Shown here: positions 60,801-64,000 of the stretch, one piece after another
Layout of the letters: every line of letters begins with the position of its first letter
How positions within the stretch are numbered: the first letter of the stretch is position 1
Assembly: GCF_042242105.1 (NCBI RefSeq)
Contig: NW_027254970.1
Span: forward strand, 1 to 64,000
Source: Pempheris klunzingeri
Taxonomy: Eukaryota; Chordata; Actinopteri; Acropomatiformes; Pempheridae
DNA length: 64,000 nt
Direction of reading: 5' to 3'
Notes under the pieces: generated by a model
The model's database searches: none
What the model was told of the DNA's origin: nothing
Seen by the model: only the letters and a program-made list of their open reading frames with translations
Made by a program: the position numbers and the translations under genes

Positions 60801-62665
60801 GAGCTCCATCTCTATCAAGTGTTTGAACTGGGATAGTTTAGGGGAGAGTAAACAACAGTCTAATGTGTTTATCAAACACTAAAGCACACACCAACAGCTG
60901 TTTACCACACAGAGAGCCAAGCCGCATACAACAACAACAGCACGAGGAACATGTAATCTGATGGAGTAACACGCTGTAAGAGAAGGTGATGTTAAAGGGG
61001 GTTTGTGTCTTGGTTTGGTTGGGGGATTGTGACAATATGACCACCCTGCACGTGAATGTCCTCTCTCACCCAATAGTTTAAAGTCAAAGAGGGACAGTAA
61101 GGGAGAGAGGATGAAAGCCATGCGCATGCTTGAAAAGCTTCCTACTCCTGGTAAACAAATCAATAAACCTGATTCCACTTCACAACAATATACCATGCCA
61201 GACCAAGCTACATGCAGCTATACACACAAAGAAACTAGATAGCCATCATGATATACATGCAAGAATAATGTAACAAACAAAAAACACACAGCAGATGTCA
61301 TCTCCAGGGCAACCCATCACAGGGTCCTCCAACCCTGACGTTTAGCTGATTATGAGTTGATTATATATGGTGAAACAGTCCCACAGTCACTTCACAATTG
61401 ACAAATGTTGGTAACGCAGCTCTGTCCTCTTAGAAAGAGAGTTTAGGACAGAGGCTGTTTAATGGATGAGATACTAAAACCAGTGTAAAATACAAACAAG
61501 AGATCAGTTACAGGGATTAGACTTTACGTGAGGGAGAAAGCATAAAAAAAAAATAATTGCATGCAGCTGCGCGTGAGGTCCTTGTCCATAGGACAAACAC
61601 AAATAGCCTGTGTGTGCACAGAAGACCTGAACAGTTGTAGGATTTCAAACATCCAGTTATATTTGTGCCATGGGCCAACCTCAAGCATTACTGCTTGCAG
61701 ATATATTTTTTCAACGTTGTTTTCATCCTCGTGCAAAATTTAAACTCTTGTTGAACTCTCATTTATATTTTAGAGTGGTTTTTCGTAATTCATAGTTTTA
61801 GTATTTCAATATAGTATGTGCACGTGATGAGGTGGAGCTTATGGTGGCTCCAAAGGGTCATTTTGGGACAGCCATGTAATTTCACTGCACACACAACCCC
61901 TGCATGTATTTATCTATGTAGCTGCAATGATACAGACTTACTTCTAAGACAGCCAGGGCTCTTTTGTGCTATACACAACCTGTGGTAGTCAATCGTGTCA
62001 AATTAATATTATTTACGTAGTCCAATATAACATCACAAGCCTTCAGTTGGATTAAAATTGGCAAAATGGTTTAAATCACATATTTACTGTTCAGACGTCA
62101 TACATGACACAGTGGCACGAAACTATCAGTTAAAAGGCATTGCTGTAAATTTCTTCAATAACTGGACGCTAAAGATGAACCGATAGGATTAAAATGGACC
62201 CAAGTTTAAGGGATAGTATACAGACATATTGCAGTGATGACCTCACAAACATCGCACTAAGTAGCGTCAAGAAATTAACACATGTCTAGCTGAAGGTGAC
62301 ACATCCATCCAACACATCATAAGGAACTAATTCCAAATTTCTTTTGACTTGAGAAATATTTGATAACATGTGGATTCCTCACATTCATCCTTCCATCTGT
62401 TCCTCCAGTAAGGAACAGACGCATTACATGAGAAGACAGTCATCATTATAAAGTGTGATGTGGATACTTGAAGTCCCCCAAGCACATAAACAGAGAATTA
62501 GCTTTTCAGTGAAGTAAAAGACATCTTGTGTCCAGTAGTTTCACATAAAAACTTTGAAATAAACTATAAACAATATTTTACTTTCTCAGATTCTGGATTT
62601 TTCACTTACAAAGAAGTTGTAGGATGTAATTTTCTGAATTTTCAATGACATAAATTTACTTTTTT
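54811..62665. other. Intergenic 3' flank of wnt2b
   Basis: About 7.8 kb with no exon I can support. It contains a T-run near 55313-55327, a fragment near 55478-55505 resembling the AAGCTTTATTATCCCTCAGG tail of dispersed fish repeats, short CA runs (58545-58566), and AT-rich stretches (59700-60060). The many short open frames show no domains. Confidence 0.4.
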
Positions 62666-62817
62666 TCAAGCGAACCAGATGGTTGACGGTGTCTTTACTG
62701 TCAACTTAAACTCAGTGGTGTCATCAATATTTCTGTCAGCATGATCACTGTCGCCATCAACTGTCCACTCCTCACACACAATATCATTGCCTTGAGCATC
62801 ATGCAGCACTCTGCTAG
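62666..62817 (-). CDS. Possible terminal coding exon of an unidentified minus-strand gene
   Basis: On the minus strand an acceptor-like CATCCTCCTCACAG precedes a 152-base open stretch (phase 2) that ends at TGA (62666-62668). The predicted peptide is 49 residues, strongly acidic in the middle (EEWTVDGDSDHADRNIDDT), and ends KTPSTIWFA. I do not recognise the protein. No partner exon was found within the window and no minus-strand AATAAA was seen close downstream. Its balanced codon content and acceptor are suggestive, but a frame of this length can arise by chance. Confidence 0.2.
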
Positions 62818-63348
62818 CTGTGAGGAGGATGTGTGGTTGAGGGGGTCTGAGTGTGCGACTGAGCTCAGAGGAGAGAGGCCTCTCTGGTGTAAGGAGGACA
62901 GATGAGTGTGGCGCTCAGGCCTGTCAGGATCCAGGAAAGGGCGAGATGCGAGGAGGGATGGTAGGAGATAAGTCCACTTCAGCAAATTCAATGGGACACT
63001 TCAGCACAGGCACAGCTCTCACCCTGAGCACTGTCTGTCTGCCAGACAGGGATTGATTGATAAATTCAACTTGGGTGGAGACTAATTAATTTGATTACAG
63101 CCAAGTCCAACTGAAAAAGTACACACTTCAGTTATTACTGTCATTTCTCGATCTGGCTAGAATCAAGTACACAATTACGTGGCACTGGTGCAACAGCAGC
63201 GTCTATCAATGGTAACGTCACTGTGTGTGAGCGTGTATGTGTGTGTGGCTGCGAGCACAGTGACAAAGACAGATTGGGTGTCTGAGAGGGACAGATAGCC
63301 TTACAGCCAACCTCCACTCACTCATTGAGTGAGATAAAGAGGAACATT

Positions 63349-64000
<652 letters not shown>

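Overview
The window is vertebrate nuclear DNA, almost certainly from a teleost fish. The genes are split by GT-AG introns. Three nuclear tRNA genes carry internal A/B boxes and T-run terminators. Long CA/TG and GATA microsatellites are frequent, and the mobile elements (Tc1, hAT, L1, other LINEs, short inverted-repeat elements) are of kinds typical of teleosts. I see no operons, CRISPR arrays or prokaryotic signals, and no LTR retrovirus or Polinton remains.

Layout. 1-2445: non-coding. 2446-5551 (-): a five-exon gene of 703 codons derived from a hAT transposase, with a BED finger and a hAT dimerisation domain. 6330-7372 (-): a decayed LINE. 7655-9890 (-): ccdc115, a V-ATPase assembly factor. 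10333-15050: tRNA-Glu, tRNA-His and tRNA-Phe, with ebp (sterol isomerase, 12743-13722, +) between the last two. 15444-17058 (-): fkbpl, with a probable non-coding first exon near 18.1 kb. From about 18.3 to 40.8 kb there is a gene desert holding microsatellites, a second LINE fossil (26.6-27.7 kb), a non-autonomous DNA transposon (29.76-30.78 kb) and a Tc1/mariner copy with long inverted repeats and a doubly broken DD34E transposase (33.94-35.53 kb). 41588-53213 (+): wnt2b in five coding exons, 391 aa. Its introns hold a 5'-truncated L1 with a 14-bp target-site duplication, a hAT-type inverted structure with a BED-finger remnant, and an inverted-repeat MITE. 53.2-64 kb is non-coding flank with a paired TCF/LEF site about 1.6 kb past the wnt2b stop.

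How the genes relate. The five protein genes are unrelated in function: transposase-derived DNA-binding protein, V-ATPase assembly, cholesterol synthesis, Hsp90/TPR co-chaperone and secreted morphogen. They do not form a pathway. The compact block at 2.4-18.2 kb looks like housekeeping genes with short CpG/CCAAT-type promoters. The broad non-coding regions on both sides of wnt2b look like regulatory territory of a developmental gene.

I did not find a convincing previously undescribed system. The most interesting items are the domesticated hAT gene that has lost a catalytic-region motif, the very well preserved L1 insertion, the nested elements in the wnt2b introns, the candidate regulatory sites, and two perfect hairpins in the desert. 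Exon boundaries were worked out by hand from splice sites and reading phase, and family names come from recognised motifs, not from database searches.
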